NCBI RefSeq assembly: GCF_027604915.1
Contig: NZ_JAJAQC010000037.1
Span: 1-64,000, forward strand
Source of the DNA: Streptomonospora mangrovi
Lineage (GTDB): Bacteria > Actinomycetota > Actinomycetes > Streptosporangiales > Streptosporangiaceae
Length of the DNA: 64,000 nucleotides
Direction of reading: 5' to 3'
Part shown: one piece after another, positions 25,598 to 34,968 of the stretch
Layout: each line of letters opens with the position of its first letter
Numbering within the stretch: the first letter of the stretch is position 1
Notes under the pieces: generated by a model
What the model saw: the letters and a program-made list of their open reading frames with translations, nothing else
Databases searched by the model: none
Told to the model about the DNA's origin: nothing
Translations under genes and position numbers: made by a program

Positions 25598-28111
25598 CTA
25601 CACCTCGCCCGCCAGCAGGGCGTCGATCAGCCGCAGGGCGCCCGCCTTGCTCAGGGGGTCGTTGCCGCTGCCGCACTTGGGGGACTGGATGCAGGAGGGG
25701 CAGCCGTCGGCGCACTCGCAGTCGGCGATGGCCTGGCGGGTGGCGGTGAGCCAGGCGCGGGCCGCCGCGTAGCCGCGTTCGGCGAAGCCCGCGCCGCCCT
25801 CGTGGCCGTCGTAGACGAACACCGTGAGGCAGCCGGTGTCGGCGTGCAGCGCCGTGGAGACGCCGCCGATGTCCCAGCGGTCGCAGGTGGCGAACAGCGG
25901 CAGCAGGCCGATGGCCGCGTGCTCGGCGGCGTGGGCCGCGCCGCGCACCTCGACGTCGGCCTTGCGCAGGCGGTCGGTCGCCTCCGGCGACAGGGTCCAC
26001 CACACCGCGCGGGAGTTCAGCCGCCGCTCGGGGAGGTCCAGCGCCTGCTCGCCCAGCACGGCCCCGGTGCGGACGTCGCGCTTGAGGTAGGACACCACCT
26101 GCCGGGTGACCTCGACCTCGCCGAAGTGCACGGCGGCGTCGGGCCCCCACGCCTCGTGGCGCTCGGTGGCCAGCACCTCGATCTCGGTGGTGTCGCGCGC
26201 CCAGGTGCTGTAGTCGGGCGCCGCGCCGCGCACCAGTGCCACGCCGCCGTCCAGGTCCAGCTCCTCGACGACGTAGGTCAGCCCCTGGTGCAGGTAGACG
26301 GCGCCCTCGTGGACGGTGCCGTGGGCGGCGGCCTCGTCGACGGTGCCCAGCAGTTGCCCGCTGGCCGACTCCACGATCTGCACGGGCGGGCCGCCCGCGC
26401 CGCGGAGGTCGGCCAGGGCGGTCGGGCGGTCGCGGCGGGTCCAGAACCAGCCGCGCGGGCGCCGCCGCAGCAGGCCGCGGTCGACCAGGTCGGCCAGCAC
26501 GCGTTCGGCGCCCGGCCCGAACAGCGGGAGGTCGTCCTCGGTGAGGGGGATCTCGGCCGCCGCCGCGCACAGGTGCGGTCCCAGCACGTAGGGGTTGCCG
26601 GGGTCGATGACGGCGGCCTCGACCGGGCGGCCGAACACGGCCTCGGGGTGGTGCGCCAGGTAGGTGTCGAGGGGGTCGTCGCGGGCGATGAAGACCGCCA
26701 GCGCGTCGCCCCCGGTGCGCCCGGCCCGGCCGGCCTGCTGCCACAGCGAGGCGAGCGTGCCCGGCCAGCCGGTGATCAGCACGGCGTCCAGCCCGGTGAT
26801 GTCGACCCCGAGTTCGAGCGCGTTGGTGGTGGCCAGCCCCAGCAGGTCGCCGGTGCGCAGGGACTCCTCCAGGCCGCGCCGGTCGGCGGCGAGGTAGCCG
26901 GCGCGGTAGGCGGCCACGCGTTCGGCCAGGTGGCGCCGGCGCCCGGCCGCCCCGGCACCCGGGGCGCCGGCGGGGTCGGCGGACGTGTCCCCGGCGGCCG
27001 GGTCCGGGGTGTCCACACCCGCGTCCTCCTCGCCGGCCGCCGCCCGCGCCTGTCCTGCGGCCGGTGCCGCCCCCGGCTCCGGCAGGAGCCAGGGGTCGTC
27101 CGGCGGCGGCGCCGAGCGGGCGCGGGACTCGCGTTCGCGCAGGATGCGCTGGGCCGTCAGGGCGACGACCTCGGAGGTCTGGCGGGAGCGGACGAACGCC
27201 AGGGTGCGCACGCCCTCGCCGACGAGGTCGGCCAGTACCGCCGCGGCCTCGGCGGTGGCCGTGCGGCGCACCGGGGCGCCGTGTTCGCCGGTGTCGTCGG
27301 TCAGCTCGGGTTCGACCAGCGCGAAGCTGAGCGCGGGCCGGGGCGAGGCGTCGTCGGTGACGGCCGCGACGGGCGCGCCGATCAGCCGGGACGCGCTTTC
27401 GGCGGGGGTGCCGGTGGTGGCCGAGGCCAGGACGAACACGGGGTCGCGCCGGTAGCGGGCGCACACCCGGCGCAGCCGGCGCAGGATCTGGGCGACGTGG
27501 GAGCCGAACACGCCGCGGTAGCGGTGCGCCTCGTCCACCACGACGTAGCGCAGCCGGCGCAGGAAGCCCGACCACGCCGCGTGCCGCCCCAGCATGCCGT
27601 GGTGCAGCATGTCGGGGTTGGTGAGCACGTAGTTGGCGTTGGCCCGCACCCAGGCGCGTTCGGCCTGCGGGGTGTCGCCGTCGTAGGTGGCGGCGCGCAG
27701 GCCAGGCAGGCGGAGTCCGGTAAGCGACCGCAACTGGTCGGCGGCCAGGGCCTTGGCCGGCGACAGGTACAGCACCGTGCCGCCCTGGTCGACGGCTTCG
27801 GCGCAGGGCAGCAGGTATGCCAGCGATTTCCCCGAGGCGGTGCCCGTGGCTATGATCACATTGCTACCGGAGCGCGCGAGGTCCGCGGCGGCGACCTGGT
27901 GGGACCACGGTGCCGTGATCCCCTGCTCAGCCAGCCGCTCCCGTACGGAGGGCGGTGTCCATACTGGCCAGTCTTCACTTACTCCGCCGCCACCCGGCAG
28001 GTGCTCAACATGTGTCACCTGGGAGTTCCGGGTATGGTCACGCCACAAGCGTCGGAGTGTGGACTCCCAGTGGGACTCGCCCCCCTGTGCACGGGGCTCA
28101 GCTCCATACAC
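25598..28111 (-). CDS. MrfA-like DEAD/DEAH repair helicase with DUF1998
   Basis: 837 residues. Helicase motifs: Walker A ATGTASGKSLAYLLP, Walker B VVVDEAHRYRG, ASATTGTP (motif III), and QQAGRAGRTGGD (motif VI). The C-terminal DUF1998 ends with four Cys in CECADGCPSCIQSPKCGSG, the metal site of Bacillus MrfA (YprA), which repairs mitomycin-type damage. A ~60-residue Pro/Ala/Gly-rich insertion lies between the two RecA domains. GTG 28109 with AGGAGG nine bases upstream is preferred; an in-frame start 186 bases earlier adds non-homologous residues. Divergent from bldG. Confidence 0.88.
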   Translation of the reverse strand: MYGAEPRAQGGESHWESTLRRLWRDHTRNSQVTHVEHLPGGGGVSEDWPVWTPPSVRERLAEQGITAPWSHQVAAADLARSGSNVIIATGTASGKSLAYLLPCAEAVDQGGTVLYLSPAKALAADQLRSLTGLRLPGLRAATYDGDTPQAERAWVRANANYVLTNPDMLHHGMLGRHAAWSGFLRRLRYVVVDEAHRYRGVFGSHVAQILRRLRRVCARYRRDPVFVLASATTGTPAESASRLIGAPVAAVTDDASPRPALSFALVEPELTDDTGEHGAPVRRTATAEAAAVLADLVGEGVRTLAFVRSRQTSEVVALTAQRILRERESRARSAPPPDDPWLLPEPGAAPAAGQARAAAGEEDAGVDTPDPAAGDTSADPAGAPGAGAAGRRRHLAERVAAYRAGYLAADRRGLEESLRTGDLLGLATTNALELGVDITGLDAVLITGWPGTLASLWQQAGRAGRTGGDALAVFIARDDPLDTYLAHHPEAVFGRPVEAAVIDPGNPYVLGPHLCAAAAEIPLTEDDLPLFGPGAERVLADLVDRGLLRRRPRGWFWTRRDRPTALADLRGAGGPPVQIVESASGQLLGTVDEAAAHGTVHEGAVYLHQGLTYVVEELDLDGGVALVRGAAPDYSTWARDTTEIEVLATERHEAWGPDAAVHFGEVEVTRQVVSYLKRDVRTGAVLGEQALDLPERRLNSRAVWWTLSPEATDRLRKADVEVRGAAHAAEHAAIGLLPLFATCDRWDIGGVSTALHADTGCLTVFVYDGHEGGAGFAERGYAAARAWLTATRQAIADCECADGCPSCIQSPKCGSGNDPLSKAGALRLIDALLAGEV

Positions 28112-28321
28112 CCCGACACCCCTCCTCGACAGGCAGCTCATGGGATGGCACCGATCGACCCCTGTTTCAGTGTGGCATCCGGGGGAAGAGACCCGCGCTG
28201 TCGTGGTTTTGTTGTGCATAACAGGCAGAGACGAAGGCCGAGCGTGGTTGAATGCCGCACTGTGGGGTAACGCCCGGCAGAGATCACCCGCGGCCATTCG
28301 CGGTTCGGCGCTGGAGGACTA

Positions 28322-28669
28322 GTGGACTTGAAGCTTGATCACCACACACAGGACGACACCGAGATCGTCGTCGTCGAGGGTGAGATCGACGTCTATACCG
28401 CGCCCCGGCTGCGTGAGCTCCTGATCGACCTGGTCAACAAGGGCAACTTCCACCTGGTCGTGAACATGGAGAAGGTCGAGTTCCTCGACTCCACGGGCCT
28501 CGGCGTGCTGGTGGGCGGCCTGAAGCGGGTGCGCGCGCACGACGGCACCCTCGACCTGGTCTGCACCCAGGAGCGCATCCTGAAGATCTTCCGGATCACC
28601 GGGCTGACCAAGGTCTTCGGCATCTACGAATCGGTGCAGGACGCCATCGACAAACGCAAGTCGAAGTAG
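28322..28669 (+). CDS. bldG: Anti-sigma factor antagonist BldG
   Basis: 115 residues, a single STAS domain. [35 protein letters not shown] and [16 protein letters not shown] match Streptomyces BldG closely; the phosphorylated Ser is in LDSTGLG. BldG in Streptomyces controls differentiation and antibiotic production by releasing sigma factors from anti-sigma proteins. The GTG has GGAGG five bases before it. Followed by an RsbW-like ATPase 18 bases downstream, the same pair as in Streptomyces. Confidence 0.95.
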   Translation: MDLKLDHHTQDDTEIVVVEGEIDVYTAPRLRELLIDLVNKGNFHLVVNMEKVEFLDSTGLGVLVGGLKRVRAHDGTLDLVCTQERILKIFRITGLTKVFGIYESVQDAIDKRKSK

Positions 28670-28687
28670 TTTCGTCCGAGCGAAACC

Positions 28688-29239
28688 ATGGCACTCGTCC
28701 AGCTCACGATCAGCGCGCTGCCCGCCCACGTCCGGACCGCCCGCCTCATGGCCACGGCCGTGGCGCGGCGGGCGGGCATCGCGGAATCCGCCCTCGACGA
28801 GATCCGCCTCGCCGTCGGCGAGGCGTGCTCCCGCGCGGTCGAGGCGCACCGCCTGCACTGCCCCAGCCAGCCGATCCAGCTCGACCTGATCGACGGCGGG
28901 GGGCCGCGCGGCGCCGCCGCGGCTCCGGCGGGTCCCACGCGCGCACCGCACAACGGCCACCGCGGCCACCGGTTCGAGGTCGTGGTCCTCGACCGCGCCC
29001 CGGCCAAGGAGCCCGCGCCCGACCTCGGCGACCCGGTCGTCCACGGCGACGTCCGGCTTGGCGACGAACCCACCCCGCCCGGCGGGATCTCGGGGCTGTC
29101 GCCCGACGTCGGGCTCGCGGTCATCCTCGGCCTGGCCGACGAGGTCAGCATCGAGCCCCACGAGGACGGCACCGTCGTCCGGATGAGCTGGCCTCTGGAG
29201 CGCACGGACCCGGAGGCGGACTCCGAACTCGTCGGGTGA
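28688..29239 (+). CDS. RsbW-like anti-sigma/HATPase-fold protein, BldG partner
   Basis: 183 residues. A GHKL ATPase fold starts at the N-terminus (VQLTISALPAHVRTARLMAT) with helix LDEIRLAVGEACSRAVEAHR where RsbW/SpoIIAB have EACTNAV; the Mg-binding Asn is Arg here. A Gly/Pro-rich loop of ~45 residues interrupts the domain, then GGISGLSPDVGLAVILGLAD supplies the glycine box. Expected to bind and perhaps phosphorylate BldG, though the N-box change makes kinase activity doubtful. ATG with CGAGCG only as ribosome site; co-transcribed with bldG. Confidence 0.85.
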   Translation: MALVQLTISALPAHVRTARLMATAVARRAGIAESALDEIRLAVGEACSRAVEAHRLHCPSQPIQLDLIDGGGPRGAAAAPAGPTRAPHNGHRGHRFEVVVLDRAPAKEPAPDLGDPVVHGDVRLGDEPTPPGGISGLSPDVGLAVILGLADEVSIEPHEDGTVVRMSWPLERTDPEADSELVG

Positions 29240-29269
29240 TCCGCGCCCGCCCGCGCGGGCGCGGATCAC
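29236..29269 (+). terminator. Terminator of the bldG operon
   Basis: A perfect 15-bp stem: GTGATCCGCGCCCGC (29236-29250) with GCGGGCGCGGATCAC (29255-29269), four-base loop, then CTCTTCTCC. The stop codon of the RsbW-like gene lies in the left arm. Confidence 0.85.
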
Positions 29270-29379
29270 CTCTTCTCCTCGGCGGTCGGGCCGGGCGCGG
29301 CACCCGCCGCCCCGGCCCGGCCGCCGCGGCGTTGCGGCGCCCTGCGCTCCGACGACGGCCGCGCCCCGGTCGCGACCCG

Positions 29380-30570
29380 CTAGTCGCACTCCTGGGTGGA
29401 CACCGGCTCGGTGGCCTCGGCCCCCCGGCGGGCGTTCTCGGCGACCTCGTGCGCGGTGAGCACGTAGCCGGTCTCGTCCTCGTTGGTGGCGGCGGCGAAC
29501 ACCACGCCGTAGACCGTGCCCTGCGGTGAGATCAGCGGCCCGCCGGAGTTGCCCGGCCGCACCTGGGCGCGGATCTGGTAGATCTCCCGGCTGACCTGCT
29601 GGGAGTGGTAGAAGTCGGGCCCCTGCGCGGTCTGCTCGGCGCGGATGCGCGCCGGCACCGCCGTGAACCCGTTGTTGCGGGGGAAGCCCGCCACCACCGC
29701 GCTGTCGCCCTTGTCGGCCTCCGTCTCGAACTCCAGCGGGTCGAGGTCGAGCCCCTCCACCTCCAGCACGGCGATGTCCTGCTGAGGGTCGTAGAGCACC
29801 ACCTCGGCCGGCACCTGCTGGCCCGAGCGGGTCACCACGCGCAGGTCCTGGGTGACGCCGGCGACGACGTGGGCGTTGGTCATGACCCGGCCGTTCTCGT
29901 AGACGAACCCGGTGCCCTCGACGCGCCGCTGGCAGGAGGGCGCGGTGCCCAGCACCTTCACCACACTCTGGCTGGCCTCGCGCAGCCCGGCGGTGTTGAG
30001 CACCGAGGGGTCGGGCGGGCGCACCTCGGCCGGCTCGCCCGAGCCCAGTCCGCTGAAGACCTGCGGGAACGCGCTCTGGTCGACGATGCGGCGGAACGTG
30101 GAGAACCAGGTCTGGGCGACCTCGGGCATGGCGCGGTCCACCGCGTTCAGCACCCGGGAGTCCTGCACCTGGGTGTTGAGCACGGGGATGGCGGAGTTGG
30201 CCACCGCGCTGCCCACCAGCCACGCCACCAGCAGCACCGAGGCGCCGCTGACGAGCGCGCCGCCCATGGCGTCCAGGACCCGCGCGGAGTCGCCGGTGAC
30301 GCGGTTGCGCACCACCGCGCCCAGGTAGGAGGCGCAGAACTGGCCCATGGCCGCGCACAGGAACACCACGGCGACCGCCAGGAGGGCCTGGCGGCTGGGG
30401 TCGGTGACGAGCCGCTGGATGAGGGGCGGCGCGCCGAGCGCGGCGGCGATCCCCCCGCCCAGGAACCCGGCGAAGCTCATGACGCCGACGATGAAGCCCT
30501 GCCGGTACCCCGACACCGCGAACAGCACGACCAGGACGACGAGCGCCGCGTCCAGCACGATGCCGTCCAT
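29380..30570 (-). CDS. marP: MarP-family periplasmic serine protease (CvpA-trypsin)
   Basis: 396 residues. Four N-terminal spans form a CvpA/colicin-V-like domain (SGYRQGFIVGVMSFAGF), followed by an extracytoplasmic chymotrypsin-like domain with His in TNAHVVAG, Asp in PQQDIAVLEV and Ser in RPGNSGGPL. Cys in APSCQRR and at the extreme C-terminus (QECD) match the disulphide pair of mycobacterial MarP, needed for acid resistance. ATG 30568 with GAGG upstream. Downstream of nth and the CoA-type Nudix gene, the same order as Rv3674c-Rv3671c. Confidence 0.92.
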   Translation of the reverse strand: MDGIVLDAALVVLVVLFAVSGYRQGFIVGVMSFAGFLGGGIAAALGAPPLIQRLVTDPSRQALLAVAVVFLCAAMGQFCASYLGAVVRNRVTGDSARVLDAMGGALVSGASVLLVAWLVGSAVANSAIPVLNTQVQDSRVLNAVDRAMPEVAQTWFSTFRRIVDQSAFPQVFSGLGSGEPAEVRPPDPSVLNTAGLREASQSVVKVLGTAPSCQRRVEGTGFVYENGRVMTNAHVVAGVTQDLRVVTRSGQQVPAEVVLYDPQQDIAVLEVEGLDLDPLEFETEADKGDSAVVAGFPRNNGFTAVPARIRAEQTAQGPDFYHSQQVSREIYQIRAQVRPGNSGGPLISPQGTVYGVVFAAATNEDETGYVLTAHEVAENARRGAEATEPVSTQECD

Positions 30571-30588
30571 CACCACCTCACGTCCGCA

Positions 30589-31329
30589 TCAGCTCCCCGG
30601 GCCGCCCGGCGCCCGCGCCCCGGGCCGCCGCGCGCCGCCCGCGCCGGGCAGCGGCAGCGGCTCGACGGCGGCGCCGTCCAGCCACGGGCGCTCCCACCCG
30701 CCCAGGACGAGCAACTGGTGCAGGATCGCGGCGGTGAACCCCCACACGAGCAGGCCGCGCACCTGGAACGCCGGGCCGAGGCCGCCATTGGGGTGGCGCA
30801 CCTGGACCCGGTTGGCGGGGTCGGCGAGTTCGGCGACGGGCACCCGCACCACCTCGGCGACCTCGTGGGTGTCGGCCGGGTGGACGGCGGAGGGCTCGCG
30901 CCACCACGCCAGGACGGGAACCACGCGGAACCCGCTGTGGCGGATGTACAGCTCGGGCAGCCGGCCCAGCAGTTCGATGCCGGCGGGGTCGACCCCGGTC
31001 TCCTCGACGGCCTCGCGCACCGCGCACGCCTCGGCGCTCTCGTCGCCGGGCTCGAAGGACCCGCCGGGGAACGCCGGCTGTCCGGCGTGGCGGCGCAGGT
31101 TGTCGTTGCGCTGGATCAGCAGCACGTCGGGGCCGTGCTCGCCCTCGCCGAAGAGGATGAGCACCGCCGAGCGGCGCCCGCCGGTCTCGGGCGGGCGCAT
31201 CGCGGCGGGCACGGCCATGCGGCCGCCCGCCCGCGCCAGCGACGCCAGCCACTCGGGCGTGGTGATGCGCGGTCCGCCCGGCCGCCCCCCGGGCGCGCCG
31301 CCGGCCTCACCCCTGTGTCCATCGGTCAT
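30589..31329 (-). CDS. Nudix hydrolase, CoA pyrophosphatase type
   Basis: 246 residues. LLIQRNDNLRRHAGQPAFPG is the CoA-pyrophosphatase (UPF0035) signature immediately before a Nudix box ending REAVEETGVD. The enzyme should cleave CoA or oxidised CoA to phosphopantetheine and 3',5'-ADP. The last 25 residues are Pro/Gly/Arg-rich. ATG 31327 is chosen over longer frames that lie inside nth. Only 18 bases separate it from marP, indicating an operon. Confidence 0.88.
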   Translation of the reverse strand: MTDGHRGEAGGAPGGRPGGPRITTPEWLASLARAGGRMAVPAAMRPPETGGRRSAVLILFGEGEHGPDVLLIQRNDNLRRHAGQPAFPGGSFEPGDESAEACAVREAVEETGVDPAGIELLGRLPELYIRHSGFRVVPVLAWWREPSAVHPADTHEVAEVVRVPVAELADPANRVQVRHPNGGLGPAFQVRGLLVWGFTAAILHQLLVLGGWERPWLDGAAVEPLPLPGAGGARRPGARAPGGPGS

Positions 31330-31379
31330 GTGCTCCCCGTCCCTCCCCGGCCATGGTGCCCTCCGAACAAGCGAACCGC

Positions 31380-32189
31380 CTAGGAGAACGGCCCATTCCG
31401 GACGAGCGCGGCGGCGGTCTCCTCGTCGGTGGGCCCCTCGCCGAACGCGGGGCACCAGCGGGCCAGCGCGCAGGCGCCGCAGGCGGGGCGGCGCGCGTGG
31501 CAGATCCGCCGGCCGTGCCAGATCAGCCGGTGCGACAGCAGGGTCCAGTCCTTGGGCGGGAACAGGTCGCCGATCTCGTGCTCGACCTTGACGGGGTCGG
31601 TGTGGGCGGTCCACCCGAAGCGGCGCACCAGGCGCCCGAAGTGGGTGTCGACGGTGATCCCGGGCACTCCGAAGGCGTTGCCCAGCACGACGTTGGCGGT
31701 CTTGCGGCCCACTCCGGGCAGCCGCACCAGCGCGTCGAGGTCGCCGGGGACCTCGCCGCCGTGCTCCTCGCACAGCCGCTGCCCCAGCCCGATGATGCTG
31801 TTGGCCTTGGAGCGGTAGAACCCGGTGGAGCGGATCAGCCCCTCCAGCTCCTCGCGGTCGGCGGCGGCGTAGTCGGCCGCGGCGGTGTAGCGCGCGAACA
31901 GCTCGGGGGTGACCATGTTGACGCGCTTGTCGGTGCACTGGGCCGACAGGATGGTCGCGACCAGCAGCTCCAGCGGGTTGGTGAAATCAAGCTCACAGTG
32001 GGCGTCGGGATACAACCGGGCCAATTCCCGGTTTATCCGTCGGGCGCGTCTCACCAGTGCGAGGCGCGACTCACCCGTGGGAGTGGCGGAGGCGTCGGAG
32101 GGCCGGGCGCGCCGCACCGGACTCGGGGCCGGCCGCCGGGCCGGCCGCGCGGCGGGCGTGGGGGTTGACTGGGCAGGATCACCGGGCAC
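31380..32189 (-). CDS. nth: Endonuclease III
   Basis: 269 residues. Helix-hairpin-helix [15 protein letters not shown] contains the catalytic Lys, [10 protein letters not shown] the catalytic Asp, and [17 protein letters not shown] the four Cys (C-x6-C-x2-C-x5-C) of the 4Fe-4S cluster. It removes oxidised pyrimidines and nicks the DNA. The first 45 residues are a basic Pro/Ala/Arg-rich extension. GTG 32187 lies seven bases after TAGTCT on the minus strand, suggesting a leaderless mRNA; earlier starts are less convincing. Divergent from crp. Confidence 0.93.
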   Translation of the reverse strand: MPGDPAQSTPTPAARPARRPAPSPVRRARPSDASATPTGESRLALVRRARRINRELARLYPDAHCELDFTNPLELLVATILSAQCTDKRVNMVTPELFARYTAAADYAAADREELEGLIRSTGFYRSKANSIIGLGQRLCEEHGGEVPGDLDALVRLPGVGRKTANVVLGNAFGVPGITVDTHFGRLVRRFGWTAHTDPVKVEHEIGDLFPPKDWTLLSHRLIWHGRRICHARRPACGACALARWCPAFGEGPTDEETAAALVRNGPFS

Positions 32190-32340
32190 GCCCCACAGAC
32201 TACGTACCCGCCGCCGCGCATCGATCCGGAACGGCCGGTCCGGCGGCCGCGGCTCCCCCGGTCGATGTCGGCAATATCCACACATCGGCGGGCCGCACAC
32301 GGTCCCCTGTGCCAAAGGAACTAGGATCGACGTACTGACG

Positions 32341-32394
32341 CCGACCGTGGCGGTCGGCTTGTCACCCCGACGACAAGCCGAGATAACAGCTTCG
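32341..32394 (+). promoter_or_regulatory. crp promoter with embedded inverted repeat
   Basis: TTGTCA (32359-32364) and GATAAC (32382-32387), 17 bases apart, form a good sigma70-type promoter. An exact inverted repeat GGCTTGTC / GACAAGCC (32356-32363 and 32372-32379) covers the -35 and spacer, so a bound dimer there would block transcription. A second one, CCGACCG-tgg-CGGTCGG (32341-32357), abuts it. The leader would be about 62 bases. Confidence 0.6.
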
Positions 32395-32455
32395 TTTCCC
32401 ATCGGGGTGCGATATACGTCACACTGTTGGCGGGCAGGCGTGCAAGGAGGAAGTG

Positions 32456-33139
32456 GTGGACGAGACCAACGAGGTGCTGCGCAAGGCCCCTCTCTTCGAG
32501 GCGCTGGACGAGGAGGGCGCCGCTGCGCTGCGCGCCTCGGTCAGTGAGGTCCGGCTGGGCCGCGGCCAGACCCTCTTCTCCGAGGGCGACGAGGGCGACC
32601 GCCTCTACGTCATCCTCAGCGGGAAGATGAAGCTGACCCGCGCCGCCGTCGACGGCCGCGAGAACCTGCTGAGCGTGCTGGGCCCGGGCGAGATGTTCGG
32701 CGAGCTGTCGCTGTTCGACCCCCGCCCGCGCACCGCCAGCGCCGTCGCCGTCACCGACGCCGTGCTCGCCGGGCTGGGCCACGACGACCTGCGCCCCTTC
32801 CTCGCCCAGCAGCCGCAGGTCTCCCTGCAACTGCTGAAGGCGCTCGCCAGCCGGCTGCGGCGCACCAACGACGTCATGAGCGACCTGGTGTTCACCGACG
32901 TCCCCGGGCGCGTGGCCGGGCAGCTCCTCGACCTCGCCGAGCGCTTCGGCAAGGAGGGCGAGGACGGCCTGCACGTGCACCACGACCTCACCCAGGAGGA
33001 GCTGGCCCAACTGGTCGGCGCCTCCCGCGAGACCGTGAACAAGGCGCTGGCGGAGTTCGCGCTGCGCGGCTGGCTGCGGATCGAGGCCAAGGCCGTGGTG
33101 CTGCTCGACGTCGAGCGCATGCGCCGCCGCGCCCGCTGA
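32456..33139 (+). CDS. crp: Crp/Fnr-family cAMP-responsive regulator
   Basis: 227 residues. The cyclic-nucleotide domain includes [17 protein letters not shown] and the phosphate-binding cassette [16 protein letters not shown], with the Arg and Thr/Ser that bind cAMP. The HTH is [20 protein letters not shown]. It closely resembles actinobacterial Crp (Streptomyces Crp, M. tuberculosis Rv3676). Two GTG codons are adjacent; the second, five bases after AAGGAGG, fits homologues starting V-D. Stands at the head of its own transcript, divergent from nth. Confidence 0.95.
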   Translation: MDETNEVLRKAPLFEALDEEGAAALRASVSEVRLGRGQTLFSEGDEGDRLYVILSGKMKLTRAAVDGRENLLSVLGPGEMFGELSLFDPRPRTASAVAVTDAVLAGLGHDDLRPFLAQQPQVSLQLLKALASRLRRTNDVMSDLVFTDVPGRVAGQLLDLAERFGKEGEDGLHVHHDLTQEELAQLVGASRETVNKALAEFALRGWLRIEAKAVVLLDVERMRRRAR

Positions 33140-33174
33140 CCCCTGCGGGGCGCACGCGGCGCCGAGACGACCGG

Positions 33175-33196
33175 GCCCGGCCGCGCGCCGGGCTTT
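33175..33196 (+). terminator. Terminator after crp
   Basis: GCCCGGC-cgcgc-GCCGGGC followed by TTTGTC, 36 bases after the crp stop. Confidence 0.7.
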
Positions 33197-33260
33197 GTCG
33201 TGTCGGCCCCCGGTGGTGGCCGCCCGCGCCCGGCGCCCCGCCGGCCGCCGGGCGGCGGCC

Positions 33261-34070
33261 TCAGTCCTGGCCCAGCTCGGCGGGGATGTCGCCGCGCTTG
33301 GCCAGGTAGCGCAACTGCGCCCGCACCGACGCCGCGGCGGCCGGGCGCACCGAGTCGTCGATTTCGGCGTAGACCCGCGCCACGATCGCCTCGGGGGTGG
33401 CGGCGCCCGCGTTCACGGCGTCGGTGACCTGCGCCAGCCGCGCCTCGCGGTGGTCGATGTACTCGGTCAGCTTGGCCAGCGGCTCGGTGCAGATCGGGCC
33501 GTGTCCCGGCAGCAGCGCCCGCACGTCGGCGGTCACCACCAGGTCGCGCAGCCGGTACAGCGACTCCATGTAGGCCGACAGGCCGTCCTCGTCGGCGATG
33601 ACGGTGGTGCCGGTGCCCAGCACGGTGTCGCCGGTCAGCACGACGTCGTCGGCGGGCAGGTGGAAGCACAGGGAGTCGGCGGTGTGCCCGGGGGTGGCCA
33701 GCACCCGCAGCTCCAGGCCGTCGACCTCGACCACCTCGCCGTCGGTCAGCCCATCGCCCTCGATGCGCAGCGCGGGGTCGACCGCGCGCACCGGCGCCCC
33801 GGTCAGCTCGGTGAAGTAGCGCGCGCCGTCGCTGTGGTCGCCGTGGTGGTGGCTCAGCAGCGCCACCGCCACCTGCGCGCCCTGCTCCTGCACGGTGCGG
33901 GCGACGCGTTCGAGGTGGCGTTCGTCGTGGGGTCCGGGGTCGACCACGACCACCCCGCGCGCCCCCGGCTCCCGCAGCACCCAGGTGTTGGTGCCGTCGA
34001 GCGTCATGGGGCCGGGGTTGGGGCACAGGACGCAGTTGGCGCGCAGTGTTCCAGAACCGTCGATCCTCAT
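33261..34070 (-). CDS. MBL-fold hydrolase, LACTB2-like
   Basis: 269 residues. Metallo-beta-lactamase motifs: HHHGDHSDG, ATPGHTADS, LTGDTVLG and LLPGHGP, in the arrangement of the LACTB2-type ribonuclease/glyoxalase-II-like branch, plus the family's C-terminal helical domain. Location between crp and RidA equals Rv3677c in M. tuberculosis. The actual substrate is unknown. It follows the second Nudix gene by 64 bases on the same strand. Confidence 0.88.
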   Translation of the reverse strand: MRIDGSGTLRANCVLCPNPGPMTLDGTNTWVLREPGARGVVVVDPGPHDERHLERVARTVQEQGAQVAVALLSHHHGDHSDGARYFTELTGAPVRAVDPALRIEGDGLTDGEVVEVDGLELRVLATPGHTADSLCFHLPADDVVLTGDTVLGTGTTVIADEDGLSAYMESLYRLRDLVVTADVRALLPGHGPICTEPLAKLTEYIDHREARLAQVTDAVNAGAATPEAIVARVYAEIDDSVRPAAAASVRAQLRYLAKRGDIPAELGQD

Positions 34071-34134
34071 CGCACCTCGGTCTCTCTCGCCGATCGGCGC
34101 CGGCGGGGGGTTGGCAGCGGGACGGGAAGGGGTG

Positions 34135-34920
34135 TCACGGCGCGTCGGGGGGCGCGCCGGGGACGACGATGCGGACGCGGCCGTCGACCTCGCGCAGCTC
34201 GGGCCGGACGGGGCTGAGGTCGCGCCGGGCCGCCATGACGGCGGCCAGCGACCCGCACTCGGCCAGCGAGGCGCAGGAGAAGGCGGTGGGCGGCAGCATG
34301 GCCATCTCGCGGCGCCGCCAGGCGGCCACCGCCTCGGCCGGGTCGAGCCAGAGCACGCGGTCGGCCTCGCCGCCGACGTCGCGGGTGAGCTGGCCGTCGG
34401 GCAGCGCGGCGGCGAAGAAGCGGGTGTCGTAGCGGCGGGGCTCGCCCTCGGGGGTGATCCAGCGCGACCACGCGCGCAGCAGGTCGGTGCGCAGCACCAG
34501 CCCCCGGCGCTCCAGGAACGCGCTGAAGGCCAGCGAGCGGTCGACCAGGGCGGCGCGGTCGGCCTCCCAGTCGGGGCCGCGGGTGTCGGCGACCGGGCCG
34601 GACTCCGCGGGGCCGGCCAGCAGCACGCCGGACTCCTCGAAGGTCTCGCGGACCGCCGCGCACACCAGCGCCCGCGCGAGGGGTTCGGCGGTGCCCAGGA
34701 CCTCAGCCCACTCCGCGGGCGAGGGGCCGGCCCAGCGGACGCCGCGGTCGGTGTCGCGGTCGTCGACCCCGCCGCCGGGGAACACGTAGGCCCCCGGGGC
34801 GAACGGCATGGAGCGCACCCGCCGCAGCAGGTACACCTCCAGGCCGGGGCGCTCGCGCAGCAGCATCACAGTGGCGGCCGGGCGGACCGGCACACCGCCG
34901 GCGGAGTCGGTGTTGGTCAT
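34135..34920 (-). CDS. Nudix hydrolase, NUDT19-like with insertion
   Basis: 261 residues. RPAATVMLLRERPGLEVYLL and PFAPGAYVFPGGGVDDRDTD open a Nudix fold, but about 38 residues separate GGGVD from the catalytic VRETFEESGVLL half of the box, an insertion typical of NUDT19-like acyl-CoA diphosphatases. The region after it carries WSRWITPEGEPRRYDTRFF, also typical. Part of the minus-strand run DUF4177-ridA-Nudix-MBL. Confidence 0.85.
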   Translation of the reverse strand: MTNTDSAGGVPVRPAATVMLLRERPGLEVYLLRRVRSMPFAPGAYVFPGGGVDDRDTDRGVRWAGPSPAEWAEVLGTAEPLARALVCAAVRETFEESGVLLAGPAESGPVADTRGPDWEADRAALVDRSLAFSAFLERRGLVLRTDLLRAWSRWITPEGEPRRYDTRFFAAALPDGQLTRDVGGEADRVLWLDPAEAVAAWRRREMAMLPPTAFSCASLAECGSLAAVMAARRDLSPVRPELREVDGRVRIVVPGAPPDAP

Positions 34921-34968
34921 GAGCGCCCTCCCCGGGGGTCTGGTGAACGAGCGCCGCCGCGGCCGGGG

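Noticed and set aside
23878-25749. A 600-residue open frame on the + strand
   Set aside because: Antisense to the unknown gene, the GNAT gene and the helicase end; low-complexity Gly/Arg translation.
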